Source: Aurantiacibacter sp. D1-12 (GTDB taxonomy: Bacteria; Pseudomonadota; Alphaproteobacteria; Sphingomonadales; Sphingomonadaceae). Taken from it: a stretch of DNA of 64,000 nt. Position 1 is the first letter of the stretch. Each line of letters begins with the position of its first letter. Shown piece by piece: positions 17,405-25,851 of this stretch. The position numbers and the translations under genes were made by a program. The notes under the pieces were generated by a model, which saw only the letters and a program-made list of their open reading frames with translations, had not been told where the DNA came from and did no database searches. Location: contig NZ_JAPJZJ010000006.1 of NCBI RefSeq assembly GCF_028858515.1, positions 62,001 to 126,000 on the forward strand. The letters are read 5' to 3'.

Positions 17405-19009
17405 CTAACGAGACCTTCGCCGGGTTGCAACGATAGCGGCACAAAGCATGAGCATGGCCCAGCCAAGCGGAAGTATGTTCCCCAGCCGCGCAAACAGTGT
17501 TGGCGGTGCAGCAAGCGGGATCGCGCTATCGATCCGGTCTTCGTCAAGCGGGGTAAGATAGTGCTGCACCACGCCGCGCGGATCGATCACCGCGCTGTAG
17601 CCATTGTTGGTGGCACGGATAACCGGCAGGCCCTCCTCTATCGCGCGCATACGCGACTGCGCGAGGAATTGCGGTGGGCCATTGGCGCCGAACCAGCCTT
17701 CACTGGAAGGATTGAAGATGTAGTCCGGACGATTGTTGCGGTCGACGACCTGGCCAGAGAAGATGATCTCGAAGCAGATCTGCGGGCTAACCGCGCCGAA
17801 TTCACCCAGATCGATGGTCCGTGGCCCCGGTCCTGGCCAGAAGTCGATCGACCCGGGCACAAAACGGTTCAGACCAATCGGCTCCAGCCACTCGCGCATA
17901 GGGAGGTATTCGCCAAACGGCACCAGATGCGCCTTGGCATAGCCGCCCAGAAGCTCGCCCTCGGGTGATACCGCCGTCACGACATTGCGCGCACCAATTG
18001 CGCGGACAAAGCCTGCCTCATCCTCACCGATCTCCAGATCGATCGCGCCGGTCAGCAGCACACTTTCCCCACCTGCGGCGCGCCCTATCAATTGCCGGGC
18101 GAATTCGGGGCTGCCTAGCACGGTCGTCCGGTCATAATATCGCTGCGGATACCCCTCGCGCAGGTAATCGGCGAGCCCGCTTTCGGGCCACAGCACCACA
18201 CGCGGGCCATCGCCCTGTTCGGGTGTGCGAGGAGTTAATTCCACCAGTTCGCGGAAGTTGTCGTCGTAGCGGGTCGGGTCGGCAATATCGGGTTGCGGGA
18301 TCTGCGGCTGAACCACGGTGAGAGAGGTGCCGCCTTCGTCCTGGACCGGCGCGGGCCAGTACATGCCGGCAGTGATCAGCGCGCTCACCAGCACGCCAAC
18401 GCGCCACCGCCGTTCTGCCGCGAGCAGGACAACCGCCGCGCCCAGCAGCACGGCCACGCCGGACAGCGCATAAGTGCCCATGATGGGTGAAAGCGCGGCA
18501 AGTCCCGGCCTGTCGAACGGGCCGAGCAGCACCATGGCAAACGGGTTCCACGCATAGCCCGAGAAGGCCCAGCTGCGCAGCCATTCGGCGACAATCCATG
18601 CACCTGCAAAGATCAGGAAAAAGGCCCAGCCCGGTCCGCTACGGACCACCAGCCTTGCCGCAAGTGCGGCGAGCGCAGGAAAGAGCCCGAGGTAGATCGC
18701 CAGGAGCGGTACGGCGGCCCAGCCGAGCACTGCTGGCATTTCAGATTGGTAGGCAAAGGCCGTTGCGATCCAGTTGTTGCCTAGGGTGAAATGCGCCCAG
18801 CCAAACAGCCAGCCGAGCCACAGCGCCTGCTTCCAGCTCCCTGTACGCGCGGCGAGCACGACCATCAGGCCCATGGCCAGCAGCGCGACCGGCCAGAGCC
18901 CGAGCGGCGCAAACCCGGTTGCTGCAGCAAAGCCAAGGCCAATCGCCCACGCCCATGCGCGGTGCGGCATCCTATCGATTATTGGCAGGTCTTGCGCGGG
19001 AGCACTCAT
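17405..19009 (-). CDS. lnt: Apolipoprotein N-acyltransferase
   Basis: 534 residues: a membrane part of about six segments (residues 15-205) and a periplasmic nitrilase-like domain (about 215-495), then a last membrane segment. The catalytic triad positions can be seen as Glu in LWPESGLADYL, Lys in AKAHLVPFGEYLP and Cys in ISPQICFEIIFS (reading VSPQICFEIIF here). The enzyme adds the third acyl chain to lipoproteins in the inner membrane, and several predicted lipoproteins are encoded in this window. It is followed by metK. Confidence 0.96.
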   Translation of the reverse strand: MSAPAQDLPIIDRMPHRAWAWAIGLGFAAATGFAPLGLWPVALLAMGLMVVLAARTGSWKQALWLGWLFGWAHFTLGNNWIATAFAYQSEMPAVLGWAAVPLLAIYLGLFPALAALAARLVVRSGPGWAFFLIFAGAWIVAEWLRSWAFSGYAWNPFAMVLLGPFDRPGLAALSPIMGTYALSGVAVLLGAAVVLLAAERRWRVGVLVSALITAGMYWPAPVQDEGGTSLTVVQPQIPQPDIADPTRYDDNFRELVELTPRTPEQGDGPRVVLWPESGLADYLREGYPQRYYDRTTVLGSPEFARQLIGRAAGGESVLLTGAIDLEIGEDEAGFVRAIGARNVVTAVSPEGELLGGYAKAHLVPFGEYLPMREWLEPIGLNRFVPGSIDFWPGPGPRTIDLGEFGAVSPQICFEIIFSGQVVDRNNRPDYIFNPSSEGWFGANGPPQFLAQSRMRAIEEGLPVIRATNNGYSAVIDPRGVVQHYLTPLDEDRIDSAIPLAAPPTLFARLGNILPLGWAMLMLCAAIVATRRRSR

Positions 19010-19043
19010 GCGTGTGGCCTGTTGCTCCCGCCGGGTCAGTCGC

Positions 19044-19709
19044 TCAGCCTACGGCTTCGAGCGCGTCTTCACCGTCATCCTTGGGCTTGCGACGGGGCTT
19101 CAGACCCTTACGCGCCTTCGGCTTCTCGCCATCGCCGCTTTCTTCATCAGCCCGCGCGATTGCTGGAGGCAAAACGCCCAGATCGAGGCCGTCTGTGTCC
19201 TTGCCACCATCATCGCCGACGACTGCATCGTCCTGCTTCTTGCGGCGCGGCTGACGCTTCGGCTTGGCCGCATCGCGGGTGAAGGGATTGTCGTCATCCG
19301 ACTGGTCGCCGCTATCACCTTCGTTGCCGGTTCGTTGATCGTCACCCTTGCGTGGGCGCGAATTCTTCCGGCCGCGCGGTTTCTTGTCTTCCTGGCCGTC
19401 ATCATCGTCATGCGATGAATTGTCCTGCCCGCGTTCGGCAGCGCGCTTTGCCTGCGCTTCTTCCTTCTGCGCCTTGTTGTCAGCGATCACGCGGAAATAG
19501 TGGTCGGCAAACTGCAGGTAATATTCGGTCTGCACCCGGTCGTCATTCAGCGAGGCTTCGTGCGCCAGCTTCTTGTACTTATCGAGCATCTGCGGAGCGT
19601 TGCCCCGCGCGCGACTATCGATCCGGTTGTTCTGCATAGGGTTGCCGCCGCCACGATTATTGTTGCGACCACCACCACGACGACGATTGTTATTACGATT
19701 ACTGTTCAA
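19044..19709 (-). CDS. DUF4167 domain protein, Arg/Asn-rich and highly charged
   Basis: About 221 residues. The N terminus is an Asn/Arg/Gly-rich low-complexity segment (RNNNRRRGGGRNNNRGGG) followed by the conserved core MQNNRIDSRARG, MLDKYKKLAHEA, DRVQTEYYLQFADHYFRVI of DUF4167. The rest is disordered, with alternating acidic and Lys/Arg-rich blocks. The family is confined largely to alphaproteobacteria, and RNA binding is a guess from composition. TTG 19709 was chosen because family members begin near this Asn-rich stretch and AAGGAAG lies upstream. ATG 19766 would add 19 residues without a clear binding site. Confidence 0.85.
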   Translation of the reverse strand: MNSNRNNNRRRGGGRNNNRGGGNPMQNNRIDSRARGNAPQMLDKYKKLAHEASLNDDRVQTEYYLQFADHYFRVIADNKAQKEEAQAKRAAERGQDNSSHDDDDGQEDKKPRGRKNSRPRKGDDQRTGNEGDSGDQSDDDNPFTRDAAKPKRQPRRKKQDDAVVGDDGGKDTDGLDLGVLPPAIARADEESGDGEKPKARKGLKPRRKPKDDGEDALEAVG

Positions 19710-19900
19710 AGGAACTTCGCTTCCTTGTTGCGATCCCCCGGCCGAAGCCGGCGAATTTGCGCCCATTTAGCGCAAGCACCCAAATGGATGCGGGTTTGCC
19801 CTTCATCTGCAGAGTATTCTGGCGGTTTTACGCCCGGTTCAGCAAATGTTGGAGTTACGGCGGAGCGCGATCCCATCGCATCTCTTGCCTGATTCGAGGG

Positions 19901-20752
19901 TTAACTAGTCGATTCGCCTTTGCCAACCCTTAATCGCAGAGTGAGTGCACGGTCCCTCCCGCCAAGATCCTGACTCACTTCAACCGAAAATCCATATTCT
20001 TTCGCGATTTCCGTGACTTGTGCCGCCTGCAATGCACCAATTTCGAGCACAGCGACGCCAGATTCTGTCAACAGACCGGGCAATTGCGGTATCAGGATGC
20101 GGTAATCATCGAGTCCCTTGGGGCCCGCAAACAGAGCCTCGGCAGGTTCAAAATTGCGCACATCGGGCGCGAGGACCGCGCCGTCCTCAACGTAGGGCGG
20201 GTTAGAAATGACGAGGTCAAACCGGCCCAGATCGTTTACCCATCCGGGCTTGGTCCAGTCGGCCTGCACCATGTCGCAGCGCGGCGCGAAGCCAAGCCGT
20301 GCGGCATTCTCGCTGGCGATAGCGAGGGCGGCGGCGGATGCGTCCACGCCCACACCTTCGGCCTCGGGGAGATTGTCCAGCAAGGCGAACAGGAGCGCGC
20401 CTGATCCCGTGCCGCAATCGAGAATGCGCCGCGCATCAGTGACCGCAGCGAGCGCAGTTTCGACCACGCTTTCGCTGTCCGAGCGCGGAATCAGCACATC
20501 GCGCGTAACGCGCAAGGTAAGGCCGTAGAAGTCCTGATGCCCGACGATATGCGCAACCGGCTCCCGCGCGGCACGGCGCTGCAGGAAGTTCGCAAATTCT
20601 ACCGGCACCTGGTCGCCCATGTGATGGATGAGCAGGCCCGAACGATCGACACCAAAGGCATGCGCCATCAGCAATTCGGCATCGAGCCGGGCTGTGTCGC
20701 TGGTGGCAGAAAGGCGCGCAGTGGCCTCTCGCAAGGCCTGAGCGACGCTCAC
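19901..20752 (-). CDS. prmC: Release factor glutamine methyltransferase
   Basis: 283 residues. An N-terminal helical domain (about residues 1-75) is followed by a class I methyltransferase fold: motif [17 protein letters not shown] and the substrate-binding motif [11 protein letters not shown]. PrmC methylates the Gln of the GGQ motif in RF1 and RF2. It overlaps prfA by four bases, and together with hisS these genes form one minus-strand operon hisS-prfA-prmC. The prfA-prmC order is common in proteobacteria and supports the assignment. Confidence 0.96.
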   Translation of the reverse strand: MSVAQALREATARLSATSDTARLDAELLMAHAFGVDRSGLLIHHMGDQVPVEFANFLQRRAAREPVAHIVGHQDFYGLTLRVTRDVLIPRSDSESVVETALAAVTDARRILDCGTGSGALLFALLDNLPEAEGVGVDASAAALAIASENAARLGFAPRCDMVQADWTKPGWVNDLGRFDLVISNPPYVEDGAVLAPDVRNFEPAEALFAGPKGLDDYRILIPQLPGLLTESGVAVLEIGALQAAQVTEIAKEYGFSVEVSQDLGGRDRALTLRLRVGKGESTS

Positions 20753-21816
20753 TCGGTCATCGCCGCGAGACGCTTGGCTTCATCTTCGGCGATCAGCGCG
20801 TCGGTGAGTTCGGTGAGGCCCGTTCCCGCAAGCACCTCGTCCAGCTTGTGTAGCGTCAGCCCGATGCGGTGATCGGTCACGCGGCCTTGCGGGAAATTGT
20901 AGGTGCGGATGCGTTCGGAGCGGTCGCCCGAACCGACCATGGCCTTGCGCAGGTCGGCCTCCGCCCCGTGCGCTTCCTCGCGCCGCTTTTCATAGAGCCG
21001 CGCGCGCAGGACCTTCATCGCCTTGTCGCGGTTCTTGTGCTGGCTGCGCTCGTCCTGCATCGCGACGACTATCCCGGTTGGAACGTGCGTGATGCGCACC
21101 GCAGAGTCGGTTGTGTTGACGTGCTGTCCACCCGCCCCGGACGAGCGATAGATGTCGATCCGCAGATCGTTGTCGTCGATGGAAACATCGACTTCGGTCG
21201 GCTCGGGCAGCACCGCCACTGTCGCTGCCGAGGTATGGATGCGCCCGCCGCTTTCAGTAACGGGCACGCGCTGCACGCGGTGGACGCCGGACTCGAACTT
21301 CATCTTGGCGAACACGCCGGTGCCGGTGACGTTGGCGACGATTTCCTTGAAGCCCCCGACTTCGGCCGCGTTCATGCTGACGGGTTCGACCTTCCAGCCG
21401 TTCTCGGCGGCGAACTTTTCATACATGCGATAAAGATCGCCCGCGAACAGGGCTGCTTCATCGCCGCCGGTGCCCGCACGGATTTCGAGCATGGCAGGCC
21501 GCTGGTCGGCAGCATCCTTGGGCAGCATGGCAATGGCAAGCGCGCGCTCGGCCTCGGGCAGCGCTTTCTTGAGCGCGTCCAGCTCCTCCTCCGCCATGGC
21601 TTTCATTTCGGGATCGGCGAGCATTTCGGTGAGCCCCGCGATCTCCTCGCGCATGGCCTGCACTTCGGCTGCCGACTTCGCCACCGGCTCCAGCTCGGCA
21701 TAGTCGCGCGAGGCTTGCACGAATGCTTCGCCCTCCAACTGCCCAGACGCCATCCGCGCCTCGAGCTCGGCGAAGCGATTGGCGATCTGGGAAAGGCGTT
21801 CGGCTGGGATGGTCAT
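20749..21816 (-). CDS. prfA: Peptide chain release factor 1
   Basis: 355 residues, the usual RF1 length. The catalytic loop reads [20 protein letters not shown]. The stop-codon-reading tripeptide is PVT (in [17 protein letters not shown]), the P-x-T form typical of RF1 and not the SPF of RF2. It releases peptides at UAA and UAG. It overlaps prmC at its 3' end and hisS at its 5' end by four bases each, so translation is probably coupled through the three genes. Confidence 0.98.
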   Translation of the reverse strand: MTIPAERLSQIANRFAELEARMASGQLEGEAFVQASRDYAELEPVAKSAAEVQAMREEIAGLTEMLADPEMKAMAEEELDALKKALPEAERALAIAMLPKDAADQRPAMLEIRAGTGGDEAALFAGDLYRMYEKFAAENGWKVEPVSMNAAEVGGFKEIVANVTGTGVFAKMKFESGVHRVQRVPVTESGGRIHTSAATVAVLPEPTEVDVSIDDNDLRIDIYRSSGAGGQHVNTTDSAVRITHVPTGIVVAMQDERSQHKNRDKAMKVLRARLYEKRREEAHGAEADLRKAMVGSGDRSERIRTYNFPQGRVTDHRIGLTLHKLDEVLAGTGLTELTDALIAEDEAKRLAAMTE

Positions 21817-23108
21817 CCCCGAAACGATGCCTCACCTGTCAGTACCGACAACAAGCGTTGCGTGACCCCATCCAATTGCCACTCGACTTGTTCACCTGAA
21901 GACAGCTCTTTCACCGCTGCCCTTCCCTTGGCCAATTCATCGTCACCAAGGATAATTGCAAAGCGAGCACCATCCGCATTTGCACGCTGCATGCGCTTCT
22001 TCATGTTCCCACGGAAACCCAAGTCCACCACGAGCTGCGCGTTGCGAAACTCAGCAGCCAACTCGGTTGCACGATGCTCCGCCGCTTCTCCGAGCGGAAT
22101 AATTGCGACTTCAGGTTGTCGCTGGCTAACTTCACCAACCAACATCGCCAGCCGCTCGATCCCCGCAGCCCAGCCGACCGCAGGCGTCGGCGCGCCGCCT
22201 AGGCTTTCCATCAGCCCGTCATAGCGACCACCACCGAGGATCGTGCTCTGCGAACCCAGCGCATTGGCCGCAGCCGAGCCTTCGTCCGGGATGAATTCAA
22301 ACGCAGTGTGGCGGTAATAATCGAGCCCGCGCACCAAACTCTCGGCGCGGGTCCATTTGACGCCCGCTGCATCGAGGCCGCTGGTCACGGCATCGAAGAA
22401 GGCCTTCGCCCCGTCCGACAGGAAAGCATCGATCTTCGGCGCATCGGCAACGAACTTGCGATCCCTCGGGTCTTTCGAATCCAGAATGCGAAGCGGGTTC
22501 TTCTCCAGCCGCTCCTGCGAGTCTTCGGACAGCTCACCCTTCACCGCGCCGAAATAGTCGACCAGCGCCGCGCGCCATGCTTCGCGGCTGTCGCCATCGC
22601 CCAGCGTATTGAGGTGCAACGTCACGCCCTCGATCCCCAGCTCGCGGATCATCTGGTCGGCCATCGCCAGCAGCTCGACATCGGCCTGCGGTTCCGCCGC
22701 ACCGATGATCTCGGCATCGATCTGGTGGAACTGGCGATAACGGCCCTTTTGCGGGCGTTCGTAGCGGAACAGGGCCCCGTGCGTTGCCACCTTGAGCGGC
22801 GCGTGCTGCTGCCAGCCGTTGCTGATGTATGCACGCGCAATCCCGGCAGTAAATTCGGGCCGCAGTGTCAGGCTCTCGCCGCCGCGATCCTCGAACGAGT
22901 ACATCTCTTTCGACACCACATCGGTCGTCTCGCCAATCGCGCGGCTGAACACTTCGGTCTTTTCGAACACCGGCATTTCCACGCGGCGGAAGCGGTAGAG
23001 CTTGCGCACCCGCTCGAACGTTTCGACGACAAAGGCGAATGCCTCCGCATCGGGTCCGAAAATATCCTGCGTGCCGCGGATTGCCTTGGGTGTATTGCCT
23101 TTTGCCAT
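21813..23108 (-). CDS. hisS: Histidyl-tRNA synthetase
   Basis: 431 residues. Class II motifs are visible: [13 protein letters not shown] near the N terminus, motif 2 [20 protein letters not shown], the histidine-binding loops [14 protein letters not shown] and [11 protein letters not shown], and motif 3 [13 protein letters not shown]. The C-terminal anticodon-binding domain (about 335-425) includes [17 protein letters not shown]. It charges tRNA-His. It is the first gene of the hisS-prfA-prmC operon and divergent from ppa. Confidence 0.98.
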   Translation of the reverse strand: MAKGNTPKAIRGTQDIFGPDAEAFAFVVETFERVRKLYRFRRVEMPVFEKTEVFSRAIGETTDVVSKEMYSFEDRGGESLTLRPEFTAGIARAYISNGWQQHAPLKVATHGALFRYERPQKGRYRQFHQIDAEIIGAAEPQADVELLAMADQMIRELGIEGVTLHLNTLGDGDSREAWRAALVDYFGAVKGELSEDSQERLEKNPLRILDSKDPRDRKFVADAPKIDAFLSDGAKAFFDAVTSGLDAAGVKWTRAESLVRGLDYYRHTAFEFIPDEGSAAANALGSQSTILGGGRYDGLMESLGGAPTPAVGWAAGIERLAMLVGEVSQRQPEVAIIPLGEAAEHRATELAAEFRNAQLVVDLGFRGNMKKRMQRANADGARFAIILGDDELAKGRAAVKELSSGEQVEWQLDGVTQRLLSVLTGEASFRG

Positions 23109-23235
23109 GGCGCAGCCCTTAGCCCCCTTCGCCGCGTTCGCAAATCCCCTCTCGCCTTTCGCTTACGAACAGGCTAGGCGCGCCAGCAGTTTTGGGAGGG
23201 GGTGCCACCAGATTCCTTAAGGGACGGAGCATTCC

Positions 23236-23766
23236 ATGCGTATCGAACATATCCCCGTCGGCGACAATCCGCCGGAGAGCCTGAATGTCATCATCGAAGT
23301 CCCCACAGGGGGCGAGCCGGTGAAGTATGAGTTCGACAAGAAGTCGGGCGCGCTGTTTGTCGACCGCATTCTGCACACGCCGATGCGCTATCCGTGCAAC
23401 TACGGCTTTATTCCGCACACGCTGTCACCAGATGGCGATCCGCTGGATGCGCTGGTGATTGCCCGTTCGCCTTTCATCGCCGGCTGCGTGGTGCGCGCTC
23501 GCCCGATCGGTGTACTGAACCTGGAAGACGAGCACGGCGGTGACGAGAAGCTGATCTGCGTGCCGGTGGACACGACCTTCCCCTACTATTCCGACGTGGG
23601 CGAGACGAAGGACCTGCCAAGCATCATCTTCCAGCAGATCGAGCACTTCTTCACCCACTACAAGGATCTCGAAGCCGAGAAATGGGTGCGCGTGGGTGCC
23701 TGGGGTGACGCTGCCGAGGCGCGCCGGGTGGTCGAAGAGGCGATTGAGCGCGCGAAGAGCGCTTAA
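23236..23766 (+). CDS. ppa: Inorganic pyrophosphatase, family I
   Basis: 176 residues. The metal-binding signature DGDPLDALV is present, with upstream PVKYEFDKKSGALFVDR and MRYPCNYGFIPHT, and downstream ICVPVD. It hydrolyses pyrophosphate in the cytoplasm and so pulls biosynthetic reactions forward. GGGACGGAG precedes the ATG. It stands alone, divergent from hisS. Confidence 0.97.
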   Translation: MRIEHIPVGDNPPESLNVIIEVPTGGEPVKYEFDKKSGALFVDRILHTPMRYPCNYGFIPHTLSPDGDPLDALVIARSPFIAGCVVRARPIGVLNLEDEHGGDEKLICVPVDTTFPYYSDVGETKDLPSIIFQQIEHFFTHYKDLEAEKWVRVGAWGDAAEARRVVEEAIERAKSA

Positions 23767-23886
23767 CTTTCTGATTAAAAGTGGTTTTCACCGCAAAATT
23801 GCCACGGTTCCCGACGATTCGTGCCTTGCGGCAGATACAATGAGGTTAATCGGCACAAAGCCGTCACGATTCGGTGCTCGTTAGAA

Positions 23887-23909
23887 AAGTGCTTTACTTT
23901 AAAGCACTT
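23887..23909. promoter_or_regulatory. Perfect 10-base inverted repeat before the small secreted protein gene
   Basis: AAGTGCTTTA (23887-23896) and TAAAGCACTT (23900-23909) are perfect complements separated by CTT. It ends five bases before the GAGGAG ribosome binding site at 23914. It could be an operator, or a 5' hairpin that controls stability or ribosome access of the mRNA. There is no U-rich tail, so it is not a terminator. Confidence 0.5.
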
Positions 23910-23926
23910 GAATGAGGAGTACCAAT

Positions 23927-24184
23927 ATGAAGAAGCTTTTTGCAATCGGAGCCGCCGTTGCAATGGCGGTCAGCGGGACCAGTGTGGCCTACGCTGCACC
24001 TCCCGGAGACGTGCCGGTCGAAGGCGATTTCCACTATATTGCCAAGTACTACAACCAGTCGTACGATCTTGTCGGCTATGACATTCACCGTTGCGATGGA
24101 TCGATCGAGCGCTATCGCGAGCCTGGTCAGAATCTCATCTATATTGAACACGAGATGGGCAACTGCATACCGTTCCCGTTCTAA
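23927..24184 (+). CDS. Small secreted protein, possibly DUF6289-like
   Basis: 85 residues. A clear Sec signal (MKKLFAIGAAVAMAVSG..., cleavage after AYA near residue 23) leaves a mature peptide of about 60 residues with two Cys (CDG and NCIPFPF) that could form a disulfide. The YYNQSYDLVGYDIHRCDGS segment resembles the small exported DUF6289 proteins, but I am not sure of this. GAGGAG at 23914 selects ATG 23927 over an in-frame ATG at 23912. A perfect 10-base inverted repeat lies directly upstream of the binding site. Confidence 0.65.
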   Translation: MKKLFAIGAAVAMAVSGTSVAYAAPPGDVPVEGDFHYIAKYYNQSYDLVGYDIHRCDGSIERYREPGQNLIYIEHEMGNCIPFPF

Positions 24185-24312
24185 GCGAACCGCCTGGCTG
24201 CTTGGTCATCATGGAGATGACGGGCCGAACTTTGCAGAGTTCGGAACCCTCTTTTGAAGACTGATTGGCAAGTTGGGCAATTGATCTGACGGGTGCCGCG
24301 ACCCGCACCCGA

Positions 24313-24702
24313 TCAGAACGCGGCCATTATGCCCTTGGCAAGCATGGTAAGACCAATCGGCAAACCGACGGCGCAGAGCCACAGGATCCCCATTTCCCTC
24401 TTGAATTGCGGCGCGAGAGCTTCATCGCTCGCCTCTCCATCAGACAGCCCGTCCCAACGCTTCTCTACCCAGCGGCAGGCCGGGATAATCGCGCCGACCA
24501 GCACCACCAGCGCGAAATAGGGCAGCAGTGATCCGCCGCTGCTTTTCAGCTGGGTCATTGTCACGAAAATGTGCAGCCCGGTGTAAACCAACAGCCCCCA
24601 GGCCACGTGATCGCTCACCTTGCCACGCCAGTCCACATCCTGGCCGTTGATCTCGTCCGCGCGCTCTTGCGTCTGCGGATCGTGCGAAAGCGCCTTTGCC
24701 AT
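24313..24702 (-). CDS. Three-helix membrane protein, function unknown
   Basis: 129 residues. A charged N terminus (DPQTQERADEINGQDVDWRGKVSDH) leads into three hydrophobic segments (about residues 33-50, 57-75 and 108-127). ATG 24702 is preceded by GGGAG at good spacing; the frame is open further upstream but has no better start. No domain was recognised. It is transcribed away from lptB. Confidence 0.65.
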   Translation of the reverse strand: MAKALSHDPQTQERADEINGQDVDWRGKVSDHVAWGLLVYTGLHIFVTMTQLKSSGGSLLPYFALVVLVGAIIPACRWVEKRWDGLSDGEASDEALAPQFKREMGILWLCAVGLPIGLTMLAKGIMAAF

Positions 24703-24866
24703 GCGCGTTCTCCCTCTCCATGAGAATTGCAGGTAATCACAAGCGCGCCACGCATGCAAGCGCATCAACCATATGTTCAGCCGCGGGACGCATGATTTTT
24801 CCCGACCATGCAGGAATCTTGCCAAACACCCTTCAAACCGGAACGGACCATGCTTATGGAGGGTGT

Positions 24867-25682
24867 ATGAGCGCGCTTGATGACGACTATCTGGACGAGG
24901 CAGCCCTTGCCGAGTCCATGGCAGAGGCCCCTTCCAATGCGGCCCCCGAACTGCCCGACAGCGGCGGGCTGGAAGTTGTCTCAATCGCCAAGAGCTATGA
25001 CAAGCGCAGCGTCCTGTCGGACATATCGCTGACCGTCGCCAAGGGCGAAGTGCTTGGCCTGCTTGGCCCGAACGGCGCCGGCAAGACGACGTGTTTCTAC
25101 TCGATCATGGGGCTGGTGAAGCCCGACAGCGGCCGCATCCTGATGGATGGCGTCGATGTCACTAGCCTGCCGATGTACCGCCGCGCGATCCTTGGCCTCG
25201 GCTACCTGCCGCAGGAAACCTCCATCTTCCGCGGCATGACGGTGGAACAGAACATCAGCTGCGTGCTCGAAATGGTCGAGCCGGACAAGGAAACCCGCGC
25301 CAAGGACCTTGAGCGCCTGCTTGACGAGTTCGGCCTCACGCGTCTGCGGGAAAGCCCCGCGATGGCACTGTCCGGCGGTGAACGCCGCCGCTGCGAAATC
25401 GCTCGCGCGCTCGCGGCAAACCCCTCGATCATGCTGCTTGACGAACCTTTCGCCGGCATCGACCCGCTGTCGATCAGCGACATCCGTGATCTCGTCAAGG
25501 ACCTGAAACAGCGCGGCATCGGCGTGCTGATCACCGACCACAACGTGCGCGAAACGCTCGATATCGTCGACCGCGCCTGCATTATCTACGGCGGCCAGGT
25601 TCTCTTCGCGGGCTCACCGCAGGAACTTGTGGCGGACGAAAATGTGAAGCGCCTGTACCTCGGCGATAACTTTGAATTGTGA
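24867..25682 (+). CDS. lptB: LPS export ABC transporter ATP-binding protein
   Basis: 271 residues with about 40 extra acidic residues at the N terminus before the ABC domain. Walker A is GPNGAGKTTCFYSI, the signature is LSGGERRRCEIARAL and Walker B is IMLLDEPFAGIDP. The Q-loop stretch YLPQETSIFRGMTVEQNI and the LITDHNVRETL H-loop are typical of LptB. It powers LptFG extraction of lipopolysaccharide, or the equivalent glycolipid, from the inner membrane. GGAGGG precedes ATG 24867. The common neighbours lptC and lptA are not directly upstream, but rpoN follows, as it often does. Confidence 0.94.
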   Translation: MSALDDDYLDEAALAESMAEAPSNAAPELPDSGGLEVVSIAKSYDKRSVLSDISLTVAKGEVLGLLGPNGAGKTTCFYSIMGLVKPDSGRILMDGVDVTSLPMYRRAILGLGYLPQETSIFRGMTVEQNISCVLEMVEPDKETRAKDLERLLDEFGLTRLRESPAMALSGGERRRCEIARALAANPSIMLLDEPFAGIDPLSISDIRDLVKDLKQRGIGVLITDHNVRETLDIVDRACIIYGGQVLFAGSPQELVADENVKRLYLGDNFEL

Positions 25683-25691
25683 CCTATTCTC

Positions 25692-25789
25692 CCAGCCTTG
25701 CGGCTGGAGGGCGGTGCCAGCCCACTCCCCCTCCCAGCCACCCGATGATTGCCCGTCACCCTGTCGGGTGGCTGGGAGGGGGAGTGGGC
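25692..25789. repeat. Two hairpins between lptB and rpoN, one a perfect 26-base inverted repeat
   Basis: A small hairpin (CCAGCC at 25692-25697 with GGCTGG at 25702-25707) is followed by a long one. Arms 25720-25745 and 25764-25789 are perfectly complementary over 26 bases around an 18-base loop. There is no U-run after it, so it is not a standard intrinsic terminator. It looks like a dispersed palindromic (REP/BIME-like) element or an RNA processing site between lptB and rpoN. Confidence 0.7.
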
Positions 25790-25851
25790 CGGAGCCGCAA
25801 GGGAGGGGCGGACGCCCCGACCGCACCCGACAAGGGAGCTAGGTAAAACCC

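Noticed and set aside
16227-17408. A 393-codon open frame antisense to metK
   Set aside because: It lies wholly over metK and shows no protein family features.
20869-22224. A 451-codon open frame antisense to prfA and hisS
   Set aside because: It spans the junction of two well-supported genes on the other strand and has a composition typical of antisense frames.
25720-25789. The 26-base hairpin as an intrinsic terminator of lptB
   Set aside because: It is followed by a GC-rich stretch with no run of T, and the next gene, rpoN, reads in the same direction.
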